This document shows, in pieces, positions 16,987-26,092 of a stretch of 64,000 nucleotides of DNA. This DNA is from Embleya scabrispora DSM 41855 (GTDB taxonomy: Bacteria; Actinomycetota; Actinomycetes; Streptomycetales; Streptomycetaceae). The notes beneath the pieces are model-generated. The model made no database searches. It saw nothing but the letters and a program-made list of their open reading frames with translations, and was not told where the DNA came from. Position numbers and translations under genes: made by a program. Each line of letters begins with the position of its first letter. The first letter of the stretch is position 1. The DNA is taken from the NCBI RefSeq assembly GCF_000372745.1, contig NZ_KB889683.1, positions 1 through 64,000 of the forward strand. The letters run 5' to 3'.

Positions 16987-18204
16987 CTACCCGGTGCCGA
17001 TCTGCAAGCGGTCGGCGAGGGCGAGGATCGGGGCCGAACGGCGGCGCTCGCGGGAGGCGAGGTCTGCGACTACTCGGCGGGATGTGGCGTGGTAGCGCAT
17101 CCATTCGGGGGCGGTGTGTTCGGCCTTGAGCATGGCGCGGGTTGCCCGGTCGTCGTTTGCGAGGTCGATGTGGGCGAGTGCGCGGTCGACGTAGTACCGC
17201 GCCTGCCACGTGGGCGGCAGGCTGGTCAGGTCGGTGATGCGCCGTGCTTCGGCCAACGCCTGTTCGGGTCGGTCCATTTCGACGAAGGCGTTGACCGTGG
17301 CGACACCGGCATTGGTGGGGCCGAACGGGGTGGCGTAGTCGATGCGGTCGGTGCCGATCCGGGCAGCGGCGGCGTTGGCAAGGCGCAGGAGTTCGGCGGC
17401 GGTGTCCTTGCGCTCCGCGCGTACGGCGGCCGAGGCGGCGCGTAGCAGCAGGATGCCCCACAGGGCCACGTCGATCAGCGGTGTCTTCGTCCACGACGGC
17501 TCGATCTTCTCCGCGGTTGCCTCGGCCACCCGCTGTGCGTCGTCTATCCGGCCCTGCTTGCTGAAGATCCACGACAGCGTCGACATGCCCATGACTTCGA
17601 GTCGGGGGTCATCGGAGTGCCGGGCCGCGATCCCGGCTCGCTCCATCGCCGTATACGCGGCGTCCTCCTTGCCGAACGCGGCCAGAGTCGTCGCCGCGAC
17701 CTGGTACGCCTCCGCCAGGATGGCGAACGAGGCGGCGCGGTCGGCGCCGGAGTGTTCGCGCGTCGCGGAGCGAGCGTCCGAGATGAGGCGCGGCAATACG
17801 GCGGCGATCTCCGACAACTTCCCTTCGCGCCGGATCACCTCCGTCGACCTCAGCGACGCCCGGAGATCCAGGACGGACGGCGATTCCCCGTCGGCGACCT
17901 CCATCTCGTCTTCGATCAACTCGGAGACCGGAGTCACGGCCCGCCGGAGCGCCAGCAGGCTCGGTAGGGGATCCCGGTGCGCCGCGCCCTCGAACGTGGT
18001 CGGCTGCCCGATCAGGATCGACGTTTCCACGTCGAGCGCCCTCGCGAGCGCGTTGAGCGTCGCGAGCCGGGCCGTGAGTCGCTGGTTCTGTTCCAGCTTG
18101 CGAACGACATCGACGGAGACTCCCGCAACGGCAGCGAGCGACTCCTGAGTGTGGTCCCTCCGCAGGCGCAACCGCGCGATGCGATCCCCAATGCTGTCTT
18201 GCAT
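16987..18204 (-). CDS. XRE-family transcriptional regulator with TPR-like C-terminal domain
   Basis: A 405-residue regulator. An XRE/Cro-type helix-turn-helix covers about residues 4-60 (DHTQESLAAVAGVSVDVVRKLEQ), and the remainder is an all-helical TPR-like domain rich in AAxA and leucine patterns. This is the common actinobacterial architecture paired with small DUF397 proteins, and a DUF397 gene is indeed divergent, 170 bases away. Such pairs often sit beside specialised-metabolite genes and may sense a peptide or small ligand. It lies directly upstream of the PIMT operon on the same strand and could control it. ATG 18204 follows GGGAG. Confidence 0.88.
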   Translation of the reverse strand: MQDSIGDRIARLRLRRDHTQESLAAVAGVSVDVVRKLEQNQRLTARLATLNALARALDVETSILIGQPTTFEGAAHRDPLPSLLALRRAVTPVSELIEDEMEVADGESPSVLDLRASLRSTEVIRREGKLSEIAAVLPRLISDARSATREHSGADRAASFAILAEAYQVAATTLAAFGKEDAAYTAMERAGIAARHSDDPRLEVMGMSTLSWIFSKQGRIDDAQRVAEATAEKIEPSWTKTPLIDVALWGILLLRAASAAVRAERKDTAAELLRLANAAAARIGTDRIDYATPFGPTNAGVATVNAFVEMDRPEQALAEARRITDLTSLPPTWQARYYVDRALAHIDLANDDRATRAMLKAEHTAPEWMRYHATSRRVVADLASRERRRSAPILALADRLQIGTG

Positions 18205-18373
18205 GGTTCGGACTCCCGGCGAGGTAGGCGCTGACCCCACGGTACGCCCGCAGACCGGCCGAGAATCGCGGGAACCGACCACCGGCTCACGTCATACGAT
18301 CGGCTACGCGCCTATGCCTTTCCCCGAAAGAGTCGGCAGCGATGATCCGGGCAACCATCAAGGAGTTGCAACC

Positions 18374-18571
18374 ATGCACCGAACCCAAGACGCAGACGTC
18401 ACCACGTGGCGCAAGAGCTCGTACAGCAACGGAGATCAAGGCAACTGCGTCGAGGTCCGCGACGATCGCCCGGGCATCGTCCCGGTACGTGACTCGAAGG
18501 AGCCGAGCGTGGGTCAACTCCTCATCGGCGTGACCTCATGGACAGCGCTGACCGACGCCCTCCAAGGCTGA
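18374..18571 (+). CDS. DUF397 domain protein
   Basis: A 65-residue DUF397 protein (PF04149). The family signature is complete: TWRKSSYSNGDQGNCVEV, then VPVRDSKEP and a C-terminal SWTALTDAL. DUF397 proteins are partners of XRE regulators such as the divergent gene here and modulate them, for example in BldB-like or morphology-linked circuits; the exact role of this one is unknown. ATG 18374 has AAGGAG nine bases upstream. Confidence 0.92.
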   Translation: MHRTQDADVTTWRKSSYSNGDQGNCVEVRDDRPGIVPVRDSKEPSVGQLLIGVTSWTALTDALQG

Positions 18572-18588
18572 CTCGACCCGGCCGACCC

Positions 18589-19260
18589 CTACGCCTCCGG
18601 AACCGCTTCCGAGGGGCAGCCGAACATCTCTCGGCATGCCGCCAAGCCCTCGATCTTGGTTGGGATTGTGCGGTGTTCGTGCCAGGCGTCTCGGGTCAGG
18701 CGGAGGCGGCGGACCGGGCGTGGGGGGCCGGATTCGTCGGCCGGGAGGATTTCGAGGCCGTCGTCGGTGTAGCCGAGGCGTCGGGAGACTGCGAGGGAGG
18801 GGACGTTGTCGAGGAGCGCCGAGGAGACGGCCCAGTGGGCGCCGAGGCCGGTGAAGGCCAGCTCCAGCATCGCGGCGCGCATCTCCGTACCGAAGCCGTG
18901 GCCCTGGTGGGCCAGGCCCAGCCAGGAGCCCGAGCCGACCTCGCGCCGGCGGGCGAAGTCCTTGGCGCCGCAGTCCTGGGTACCGACGATCACGCCCTCG
19001 TGTACGACGGCGAGGATCAGCCGCCAGTCGTCCGGTTGCCAGTTCGCCCACGTGGCCCAGTAGTGCTTCAGACCGTTGCGGGCGAAGGCCGGCTGGGCCT
19101 GACGCGTCCACGGCTTGGCAAAGGGCATCCGGTCGGGGGGATGGATGCCGCGCGCGGCCAGTTCCACGAGTTCCACCAGGTCGTCCTGGCTCGCCGGTCG
19201 AAGCTCCAGTCGAGGCGTGGTCAACCGTAGGCCGAACACCGGCCAATGATCAGTGAGCAT
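18589..19260 (-). CDS. GNAT N-acetyltransferase, RimJ/RimL type
   Basis: A 223-residue acetyl-CoA-dependent acyltransferase. The start [19 protein letters not shown] is typical of the RimJ/RimL subfamily, and [22 protein letters not shown] contains the Q/RxxGxG/A acetyl-CoA loop. [17 protein letters not shown] matches the C-terminal N-x-x-S-x-x-x-x-x-x-L-G-Y motif. Substrate unknown (ribosomal protein, small amine or antibiotic). It is convergent with DUF397 and 62 bases after the TetR gene on the same strand. Confidence 0.88.
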   Translation of the reverse strand: MLTDHWPVFGLRLTTPRLELRPASQDDLVELVELAARGIHPPDRMPFAKPWTRQAQPAFARNGLKHYWATWANWQPDDWRLILAVVHEGVIVGTQDCGAKDFARRREVGSGSWLGLAHQGHGFGTEMRAAMLELAFTGLGAHWAVSSALLDNVPSLAVSRRLGYTDDGLEILPADESGPPRPVRRLRLTRDAWHEHRTIPTKIEGLAACREMFGCPSEAVPEA

Positions 19261-19322
19261 GGTCGATTCTCGACGCCTCGCACCCTCCCACGCGAACGAA
19301 TTCCGCCACGCCGGCCGCCCTC

Positions 19323-19958
19323 CTACCGCTCCCCCGTCGTCGGCGCCAGCCCATGCAGCAGCAGGTCCGCGAACACGTCGCCCACCTCGCGCGGGGACAT
19401 CGGCCCGTCGAGCTGGTACCAGCTGTTCAGGTGGTGCACGCCGCCGAAGAAGTTGTGCGTGGCGATGTCGGCCGACACGTCCGCGCGCAACAGGCCCTCG
19501 CGCTGGCCCTGTTCGATCAGCGAGCGGAAGCGCTCGTGGTAGCGCCGCCGTTCGGCCCGGATCTCGTTGCGCTTGTCCGGCGCGAGCAGGTGCATCGAGC
19601 GGAAGTAGACGACCGCGTCGTCGATGTTGCCCAGCGTGGTGACCACGACGTCCGCCGCCGCCTCGCGCAGGCGGTCCACGACCGGCTCGGTGCCGTCCGC
19701 GATGGTGTTCAGCCGCTCGGTCTGCATCGCGAGCATCCGGTGGTAGATCTCCACCAGGAGGTCGTCCTTGGACGCGTAGTAGTGGTACATCGCACCCTTG
19801 GTGACCCCGGCGGCGGCCACGATCTCCTGGACCGAGGTGCTCTCGAAGCCGCGCTCGGCGAACATCCGCGAGGCGATCCGCAGCAGCCGCTGTGGCAGGG
19901 GTGTCTCGTCGGCCTCGGACAGTACCGGTGCCGCGTTTCCGCGACCTCTAGCCGCCAT
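19323..19958 (-). CDS. TetR-family transcriptional repressor
   Basis: A 211-residue repressor with an N-terminal helix-turn-helix ([42 protein letters not shown], about 26-67) and a ligand-binding helical domain. It is divergent from an acyl-CoA dehydrogenase/SDR operon, and a perfect 16-bp palindrome lies in the gap, so it probably represses that operon and itself until an acyl-CoA or acid inducer is present. ATG 19958 is preferred to a TTG at 19967, which would overlap the GAAAGG ribosome site. Confidence 0.92.
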   Translation of the reverse strand: MAARGRGNAAPVLSEADETPLPQRLLRIASRMFAERGFESTSVQEIVAAAGVTKGAMYHYYASKDDLLVEIYHRMLAMQTERLNTIADGTEPVVDRLREAAADVVVTTLGNIDDAVVYFRSMHLLAPDKRNEIRAERRRYHERFRSLIEQGQREGLLRADVSADIATHNFFGGVHHLNSWYQLDGPMSPREVGDVFADLLLHGLAPTTGER

Positions 19959-20004
19959 GATGTCCAACCTTTCGAGGGAGCGTTCGACGCTACCCTAGCC
20001 AAGA

Positions 20005-20020
20005 TACCGACCGGTCGGTA
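20005..20020. promoter_or_regulatory. TetR operator palindrome TACCGACCGGTCGGTA
   Basis: A perfect 16-bp palindrome, 46 bases from the TetR start and 85 bases before the acyl-CoA dehydrogenase start. Its form is typical of operators of TetR-family regulators of fatty or organic acid catabolism. Placement fits simultaneous control of both divergent transcripts. Confidence 0.7.
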
Positions 20021-20105
20021 CCGTATTTCGCGCACGGCACGTTTCGCGCACCCTACGGGCCACGAAACGTCCGCGTCGTCCGCGACCAGGGAGAGGAAGG
20101 CGCCG

Positions 20106-21332
20106 GTGGACTTCAGCTACGACGCACGGACCGAGGAACTGCGTGAGCGACTGCTCGCGTTCATGACCGAGCACGTGTACCCCGCCGAAGCCGTGTTCAC
20201 CGAGCAGGTGGCCGAGCCGGGCGCCGATCCGTGGGGCCGGCCACCGGTGATCGAGGAGCTCAAGATCGAGGCCCGCAAGCGCGGCCTGTGGAACCTGTTC
20301 CTGCCGGGCGCCGAGGGCGCGGGTCTGAGCAACCTCCAGTACGCGCCGCTGGCCGAGATCGCCGGGCGCAGTCCGCACCTGGGCCCCGAGGCGCTCAACT
20401 GCGCCGCGCCCGACACCGGCAACATGGAACTGCTGCACGACTTCGGCACTCCCGAGCAGCGGGAGCGGTGGCTGAAGCCGCTCCTGGAGGGCACCATCCG
20501 CTCGGCGTTCTGCATGACCGAGCCGGACGTCGCCTCCTCCGACGCCACCAACATCACCACGCGCATCGTCCGCGACGGCGACGAGTACGTAATCGACGGC
20601 CGCAAGTGGTGGTCCTCCGGCGCGATGGCGCCCACCTGCGAGATCCTGGTCGTGATGGGCAAGACCGACCCGGACGCGCCACGCCACCGCCGGCAGAGCA
20701 TGATCCTGGTCCCGCGCGACACCCCGGGCGTGCGCATCCGCCGCGGGATGCACGTCTTCGGCTACACCGACGGGCCGCACGGTGGTCACGCCGAGGTGGT
20801 CTTCGACAACGTACGGGTGCCCGCCGCGAACCTGGTCGGCAACGCCGGCGACGGCTTCGCCATCGCGCAGGCCCGGCTGGGCCCGGGCCGGATCCACCAC
20901 TGCATGCGGCTGATCGGGATGGCCGAGCGCGGCCTGGAGCTGATGTGCCGACGGGTGGTCGCCCGCGAGGCGTTCGGCGGCCCGCTCGCCGATCAGGGCG
21001 TGATCCAGGAGTGGATCGCCGAGTCCCGGGTGCGCATCGAGCAGTTGCGCCTGCTCGTACTCAAGACCGCGTGGCTGATGGACACCGTCGGCAACCGCGG
21101 CGCGCACCGCGAGATCCAGTCGATCAAGATCGCCACGCCGCTCACCGTCGAGTGGATCCTGGACAAGGCCATCCAGGCGCACGGCGCGGGCGGCCTGTCC
21201 CAGGACTTCGTGCTCGCGTCGCTGTGGACGCACGCGCGCACGCTGCGCCTGGCCGACGGGCCGGACGAGGTACATCGTCGTTCGCTCGCCCACCGCGAGC
21301 TCAAGTCCTACCGAGAGGCAGCCGCCCAGTGA
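20106..21332 (+). CDS. Acyl-CoA dehydrogenase, ACAD10/11-like
   Basis: A 408-residue flavoprotein that introduces a double bond into an acyl-CoA. The FAD/substrate segment [20 protein letters not shown] and the strand WWSSGA are typical, and the C-terminal [12 protein letters not shown] with [19 protein letters not shown] is the signature of the ACAD10/11-like branch, which can act on short or hydroxylated acyl chains. First gene of an operon with two SDRs and a phosphotriesterase-like enzyme. GTG 20106 has AGGAAGG upstream; the open frame to 19353 runs through the TetR gene and is not coding there. Its stop overlaps the next start (GTGA). Confidence 0.92.
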   Translation: MDFSYDARTEELRERLLAFMTEHVYPAEAVFTEQVAEPGADPWGRPPVIEELKIEARKRGLWNLFLPGAEGAGLSNLQYAPLAEIAGRSPHLGPEALNCAAPDTGNMELLHDFGTPEQRERWLKPLLEGTIRSAFCMTEPDVASSDATNITTRIVRDGDEYVIDGRKWWSSGAMAPTCEILVVMGKTDPDAPRHRRQSMILVPRDTPGVRIRRGMHVFGYTDGPHGGHAEVVFDNVRVPAANLVGNAGDGFAIAQARLGPGRIHHCMRLIGMAERGLELMCRRVVAREAFGGPLADQGVIQEWIAESRVRIEQLRLLVLKTAWLMDTVGNRGAHREIQSIKIATPLTVEWILDKAIQAHGAGGLSQDFVLASLWTHARTLRLADGPDEVHRRSLAHRELKSYREAAAQ

Positions 21333-22084
21333 GCGAGTCGTCCCGTCCCGTGGCCATCGTCACCGGCGCGAGCCGAGGCATCGGCCTGGGCATCGCCCAG
21401 GCCCTGGTCGCGCGCGGCGACCGGGTCTGCGTGACCGCGCGCGGCGCGGACACGCTGGCCGAGGTGGTCGCCTCGCTCGGCGGCCCCGAACACGCGATCG
21501 GCGTCGCCGGCAAGGCGCACGACCCGGTCCACCAGGACGCCGCGGTGACCGCGACCCTGGAGGCGTTCGGCCGGATCGACATGCTGGTCAACAACGCCGG
21601 CATCAACCCGGTGTACGGCCCGCTGGTGGAACTCGACCTGGACGCCGGGCGCAAGATCCTGGAGGTCAACCTGCTCGCCGCGCTCGCCTGGACCCAGCGG
21701 GTGCACAAGGCGTGGTTGGGCGAGCACGGCGGCGCGATCGTCAACGTGTCCTCGCTCGCCGGCGAGCGGCCCGCCCAGGGGATCGGCTTCTACGGCGTCA
21801 GCAAGGCCGCGCTGACCCACCTGACCGCCCAACTCGCGAGCGAACTCGGGCCGCGGGTACGGGTGAACGCGGTGGCGCCGGCCGTGGTCAAGACCGTCTT
21901 CGCGACCGCGCTGTACGAGGGCCGTGAGGAAGAGGTCGCGGCGGCCTATCCGATGGCCCGGCTGGGCGTGCCCGAGGACGTGGCCGGCGCGGTGGCGTTC
22001 CTGCTGTCCGAGCAGGCGGGTTGGATCACCGGTCAGACGCTGCTGGTCGACGGCGGCGTGAGCCTGTCCGGCGGTGTCGGATGA
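21329..22084 (+). CDS. Short-chain dehydrogenase/reductase (3-oxoacyl reductase type)
   Basis: A 251-residue classical SDR. Cofactor loop TGASRGIG at about 12-19, NNAG in LVNNAGINP, catalytic Ser in NVSSLAG, YGVSK as the YxxxK pair, and the C-terminal [15 protein letters not shown] typical of FabG-like enzymes. It probably oxidises a hydroxyacyl intermediate formed after the dehydrogenase. It overlaps the genes on both sides by four bases (GTGA and ATGA), so translation is coupled across three genes. Confidence 0.92.
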   Translation: MSESSRPVAIVTGASRGIGLGIAQALVARGDRVCVTARGADTLAEVVASLGGPEHAIGVAGKAHDPVHQDAAVTATLEAFGRIDMLVNNAGINPVYGPLVELDLDAGRKILEVNLLAALAWTQRVHKAWLGEHGGAIVNVSSLAGERPAQGIGFYGVSKAALTHLTAQLASELGPRVRVNAVAPAVVKTVFATALYEGREEEVAAAYPMARLGVPEDVAGAVAFLLSEQAGWITGQTLLVDGGVSLSGGVG

Positions 22085-22884
22085 CCGCGCTCGCCGGCGC
22101 CAATGTGGTGATCACCGGCTCCGGCGCCGGGATCGGCGCGGCGCTGGCCCGGCGTTTCGCCGCCGACGGCGCGCGTGTGGTGGTCAACGACCTGGACGCC
22201 GACGCGTGCCGTGCGGTCGCCGCCGACATCGACGGCATCGCACTGCCGGGCGACGCGGCCGGCGAGGAGGGCGTCGCGGCGCTGATCACCGGTGCCCGCA
22301 AGGCGCTCGGCGGCGAGATCGACATCTACTGCGCCAACGCCGGCATCGGCGAGGGCATGGGCCTGGACGCCTCGGAGCAGTCGTGGGACCGCTCGTGGGA
22401 CGTCAACGTGATGGCACACGTACGCGCCGCGCGACTGCTCACCCCGGCCTGGCTGGCCCGGGGCCGCGGCCACCTGGTCACCACGGTCTCCGCCGCCGGC
22501 CTGCTCACCATGTTGGACGCGTCGGCGTACTCGGTCACCAAACACGCGGCGTACGCGTTCGCCGAGTGGATGGCGATCACCTACGGCGCCAAGGGCATCA
22601 CCGTGCAGGCGGTCTGCCCGCTGGGCGTGCGCACCGCGCTGCTCGGCGCGACCGGCGAGGCCGCGGCGCTGCTGCTGAACGACGGCGCGGTCGATCCGGC
22701 GGAGGTCGCCGAGGTGGTCGCCGAGGCGATCACGAACAACGCGCCGTTCCTGGTTCTGCCACACCCCGAGGTGGCCCGGATGTACGCGGGGCGGGCCGCC
22801 GATCCCGATCGTTGGCTGGCCGGAATGCGCAAACTCCAGGCCCGTCTGGAATTTGCGAAGGACGGCAGGGGGCAGGAAGGCTGA
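22081..22884 (+). CDS. Short-chain dehydrogenase/reductase
   Basis: A 267-residue classical SDR, distinct from the preceding one. Cofactor loop TGSGAGIG near the N-terminus, CANAG instead of NNAG, catalytic Ser in VSAAG and YSVTK as the YxxxK pair. The C-terminal part lacks the G-W-x-T-G-Q ending of FabG-like enzymes. Substrate unknown; operon context suggests oxidation or reduction of a catabolic intermediate. ATG 22081 overlaps the previous stop. Confidence 0.9.
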   Translation: MTALAGANVVITGSGAGIGAALARRFAADGARVVVNDLDADACRAVAADIDGIALPGDAAGEEGVAALITGARKALGGEIDIYCANAGIGEGMGLDASEQSWDRSWDVNVMAHVRAARLLTPAWLARGRGHLVTTVSAAGLLTMLDASAYSVTKHAAYAFAEWMAITYGAKGITVQAVCPLGVRTALLGATGEAAALLLNDGAVDPAEVAEVVAEAITNNAPFLVLPHPEVARMYAGRAADPDRWLAGMRKLQARLEFAKDGRGQEG

Positions 22885-22962
22885 TCATCCGGTTCGAGAC
22901 GGCGGCGCCGTGCCGCAGGCTTGGCCGGCGCGACGCAGCCGACGCAGCCGAAGGAGCCGCAG

Positions 22963-23934
22963 GTGCCGGTGAACGAGATCGAGACGGTGCTCGGGCCGGT
23001 GCCCACCGCCGCGCTCGGCACGACCCTGATGCACGAGCACATCTTCGTGCTGACCCCGGACAGCCAGGCCAACTGGTCCCCGGACTGGGACGAGGAGGCC
23101 CGGGTCGCGGACGCGGTCGAGCGGTTGCGAGCGCTGCGGGCGGCCGGTGTGACCACCATCGTGGACCCCACGGTGGACGGGATCGGGCGGAACGTGCCGC
23201 GCGTGCGGCGGATCGCCGAACAGGTCCCGGACCTCAACATCGTGGTCGCGACCGGAATCTACACGTACGTCGACGTCCCGGCCTTCTTCCGCCATCGAGG
23301 CCCGGGCGCGCTGCCGGGTCTGCCGGATCCGATGGTCGACCTGTTCGTCCGGGACATCCGCGAGGGCATCCAGGGCACCGGGGTCAAGGCCGCGCTGCTC
23401 AAGTGCGCGATCGACGAACCGGGCCTGACCGGCGGCGTCGAGCGGGTGTTGCGCGCGGTGGCCCGGGCGCATCTGGAGACGGGCGTGCCGATCATGGTGC
23501 ACACCCACCCGCGCAGCCGGACCGGATCACACGTACGCCGGGTGCTGACCGAGGAGGGCGTGCCCGCCGCACGCGTGCAGCTCGCGCACAGCGGGGACAC
23601 CGACGACGCCGATCACCTGACCGAACTCGCCGACGCGGGTTACCTGTTGGGGATGGACCGGTTCGGCCTGGACACCACGATGCCGTTTGCGGAGCGGGTC
23701 GCGATCGTGGTCGAGATGTGCCGTCGGGGGTATGCGTCGAGCATGGTGCTGTCCCAGGACGCGGCGTGCCATATCGATTGGATCGACCCGGAGTTGATGC
23801 CGCTGCTGCCGGACTGGCACTACCGGCACGTGCTGAACGACGTGCTTCCGGCGCTGCGCGCGCACGGCGTGCCCGACCCGGATGTAACCGCGATGCTGGT
23901 GGACAACCCGCGCCGGTGGTTCGAACGGGCCTGA
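22963..23934 (+). CDS. Phosphotriesterase-family metal-dependent hydrolase
   Basis: A 323-residue TIM-barrel amidohydrolase of the PTE/PHP family. The binuclear metal ligands are visible: HEH in TLMHEHIFV, the carbamylated Lys in AALLKCAID, His in VHTHPRS, His in QLAHSGD and Asp in LSQDAACH. Family members act as lactonases or esterases more often than true phosphotriesterases, so lactone hydrolysis in the same catabolic route is plausible. GTG 22963 lies six bases after AAGGAG. A 78-base gap separates it from the SDR. Confidence 0.88.
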   Translation: MPVNEIETVLGPVPTAALGTTLMHEHIFVLTPDSQANWSPDWDEEARVADAVERLRALRAAGVTTIVDPTVDGIGRNVPRVRRIAEQVPDLNIVVATGIYTYVDVPAFFRHRGPGALPGLPDPMVDLFVRDIREGIQGTGVKAALLKCAIDEPGLTGGVERVLRAVARAHLETGVPIMVHTHPRSRTGSHVRRVLTEEGVPAARVQLAHSGDTDDADHLTELADAGYLLGMDRFGLDTTMPFAERVAIVVEMCRRGYASSMVLSQDAACHIDWIDPELMPLLPDWHYRHVLNDVLPALRAHGVPDPDVTAMLVDNPRRWFERA

Positions 23935-23953
23935 GCCGGGCGCCGATCGTCGA

Positions 23954-23986
23954 CCCGGGCGCCGAAGTGGGTCTTCGGCGCCCGGG
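23954..23986. terminator. Terminator between convergent PTE-like and FMN reductase genes
   Basis: A perfect 14-bp stem, CCCGGGCGCCGAAG (23954-23967) with its complement at 23973-23986 and a 5-base loop, 19 bases after the phosphotriesterase-like stop. It is likely bidirectional. Confidence 0.75.
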
Positions 23987-24055
23987 CGGCCGTCCTCGTA
24001 GGCGGCGTCCCCGTCCATGGCGTTCCGGTCCGCCGCGTCCTCGCCCGTGACGTCC

Positions 24056-24691
24056 TCAGCCGCGGCGCAGCGCGGCCAACTGCTCGGCGAACGGGACCAC
24101 TTCCTCGAATTCCGCGGCTGGCGCAGCTGCGGCCCGGGGCAGTCCCGCCGCGAGGTCGGCGAGTTCGCCGCCGGCGCGGGCGATCCGCGCGGCCAGGTCG
24201 TCGCCGGCGCCCGCCGACGCGCCCCAGTCGCCGGTCGCCGCATACACCGAGGTCGGTGTGACCGTGGCCCGCAGGTAGGCGAACAGCGGGCGCAGCGCGT
24301 GCTCCAGGGCCAGCGAGTGGCGCGCGGTACCGCCGGTCGCCGCGATCAGTACCGGCTTCCCGGTCAGCGCGGAGTTGTCCAGCACGTCGAAGAAGGACTT
24401 GAACAGCCCGCTGTAGGACGCGGTGAAGATCGGCGTGACCGCGATCAGCGCGTCCGCGCGGGTGACCGTCTCGATCGCGGCGCGCAGTCCCGGCGGCGGG
24501 AATCCGGTGACCAGGTTGTGGGCGATGTCCACCGCGACGTCGCGCAGTTCGACCGTGTGGACATCGGCCTCGACACCCCGATCGAGCAGCTGCCGCCCGG
24601 TGGCCTCGGCCAGTCGGTCGCCGAGCATGCGGGTGGACGAGGGTTTGCCCAGTCCGGCCGAGACGACCACGAGCTTGACGGGTTGCGCCAT
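24056..24691 (-). CDS. NAD(P)H-dependent FMN reductase, CE1759 type
   Basis: A 211-residue flavodoxin-fold reductase. VVVSAGLGKPSSTRML at the N-terminus binds the FMN phosphate, and VTPIFTASYSGLFKSFFDVLD is the conserved flavin-side segment. It follows a luciferase-like monooxygenase gene by 55 bases on the same strand; this duo is the known CE1758/CE1759 pairing, in which the reductase supplies reduced FMN to the monooxygenase. Confidence 0.9.
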   Translation of the reverse strand: MAQPVKLVVVSAGLGKPSSTRMLGDRLAEATGRQLLDRGVEADVHTVELRDVAVDIAHNLVTGFPPPGLRAAIETVTRADALIAVTPIFTASYSGLFKSFFDVLDNSALTGKPVLIAATGGTARHSLALEHALRPLFAYLRATVTPTSVYAATGDWGASAGAGDDLAARIARAGGELADLAAGLPRAAAAPAAEFEEVVPFAEQLAALRRG

Positions 24692-24746
24692 GGTGATCCT
24701 TCTTCCTTTCTCTCGGTGGGGTGAGTACGGCGGTACGTACGGCCGG

Positions 24747-25865
24747 TCAGAGCGCGGGCGCGCTCTCGTTCGCGGCGCTCTCCGCCGCGGCCTCGTCCCG
24801 CCGGGCCACCAGCGCCGCGTGGGTGGGGCCCGCGGGCACGTCGGCTCCGCGTCGGGCCGCGAACTCCGTGCGCAGCACCGGGAGTACCTCCTCGCCGAGC
24901 AGGTCGAGCTGCTCCAGCACGGTCTTCAGCGGAAGTCCCGCGTGGTCCATCAGGAAGAGTTGGCGCTGGTAGTCGCCGAACGAGTCGCGGAAGGTCAGCG
25001 TCTTGTCGATCACCTCCTGCGGGCTGCCCACGGTCAGCGGCGTCTGGTCGGTGAACTCCTCCAGCGACGGACCGTGGCCGTACACCGGCGCGTTGTCGAA
25101 GTACGGACGGAACTCGCGCACCGCGTCCTGCGAGTTCTTCCGCATGAACACCTGCCCGCCGACCCCGACGATGGCCTGCTCGCGCGTGCCGTGGCCGTAG
25201 TGCTCGAAGCGGTCGCGATACAGGTTGATCAGCCGGACGAAGTGGTCCCGGGGCCAGAAGATGTTGTTGGCGAAGAATCCGTCGCCGTAGTAGGCGGCCT
25301 GCTCGGCTATCTCGGGACTGCGGATCGAGCCGTGCCACACGAACGGCGGGACGCCGTCCAGCGGTCGCGGGGTCGAGGTGAAGCCCTGGAGCGGGGTCCG
25401 GAACCGGCCCTCCCAGTCGACCACGTCGTTGCGCCACAGCTCGTGCAGAAGCGCGTAGTTCTCGATCGCCAGCGGGATGCCCTGGCGGATGTCCTGGCCG
25501 AACCACGGGTAGACCGGTCCGGTGTTGCCCCGGCCCATCATCAGGTCCACCCGGCCGTCGGCCAGGTGCTGGAGCATCGCGTAGTCCTCGGCGATCTTCA
25601 CCGGGTCGTTGGTGGTGATCAGCGTGGTGGACGTGGAGAGGATGATCCGCTCGGTCCGCGCGGCCACGTAGCCGAGCAGCGTGGTCGGCGACGAGGGCAC
25701 GAACGGCGGGTTGTGGTGCTCCCCGGTCGCGAACACGTCCAGACCGACCTCTTCGGCCTTGAGCGCGATCGCCACCATCGCCTTGATCCGCTCGTGCTCG
25801 GTGGGCTCCCGGCCGGTGGTGGGGTCGACGGTGACGTCTCCGACGGTGAAGATCCCGAACTGCAC
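24747..25865 (-). CDS. Luciferase-like FMN-dependent monooxygenase, CE1758 type
   Basis: A 372-residue TIM-barrel flavin monooxygenase of the bacterial luciferase family. MQFGIFTVGDVTVDPTTGR opens the protein, GEHHNPPF and RTERIILSTSTTLI follow, and GRGNTGPVYPWFG is a family-specific loop. It uses reduced FMN from the adjacent reductase and oxygen to oxidise an unknown organic substrate. GTG 25865 (translated as Met) gives the family N-terminus; a further GTG nine bases upstream is possible. A TTGA-ACAG-TCAA palindrome sits 20 bases upstream. Confidence 0.9.
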   Translation of the reverse strand: MQFGIFTVGDVTVDPTTGREPTEHERIKAMVAIALKAEEVGLDVFATGEHHNPPFVPSSPTTLLGYVAARTERIILSTSTTLITTNDPVKIAEDYAMLQHLADGRVDLMMGRGNTGPVYPWFGQDIRQGIPLAIENYALLHELWRNDVVDWEGRFRTPLQGFTSTPRPLDGVPPFVWHGSIRSPEIAEQAAYYGDGFFANNIFWPRDHFVRLINLYRDRFEHYGHGTREQAIVGVGGQVFMRKNSQDAVREFRPYFDNAPVYGHGPSLEEFTDQTPLTVGSPQEVIDKTLTFRDSFGDYQRQLFLMDHAGLPLKTVLEQLDLLGEEVLPVLRTEFAARRGADVPAGPTHAALVARRDEAAAESAANESAPAL

Positions 25866-25885
25866 GGTGACCACTCTTTCATTAG

Positions 25886-25897
25886 TTGAACAGTCAA
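25886..25897. promoter_or_regulatory. Palindrome TTGAACAGTCAA before the luciferase-like gene
   Basis: A short inverted repeat TTGA-ACAG-TCAA in a locally AT-rich patch, 21-32 bases upstream of the monooxygenase start. Its form resembles MarR- or HxlR-type sites. Which regulator binds is unknown; none is encoded directly beside it except the GntR gene at 26093. Confidence 0.4.
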
Positions 25898-25992
25898 TCA
25901 CCGGGTGAAAGCGAGATCCCGACCGCGCTATTCCCGAAGGGGGCGCGCGGCGCGGGCCGGCGCGTCGCCGCGCTGGGGCACGAGGGACCGGA

Positions 25993-26088
25993 GGGGCGCG
26001 GACTGGGCGGGACGCGCTACGCGGCCGTGTGCCACCCGCGCCGCGCGCTGCCCGCGCCGCGCCCACACCCCCGCCCAGTCCGCGCCCC
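25993..26088. terminator. Long inverted repeat with 60-base structured loop, downstream of the GntR gene
   Basis: GGGGCGCGGACTGGGCGG (25993-26010) is perfectly complementary to 26071-26088, with a 60-base GC-rich loop. It starts four bases after the stop of the GntR gene on the minus strand and so probably ends the leuA-GntR transcript. Confidence 0.6.
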
Positions 26089-26092
26089 GCGC

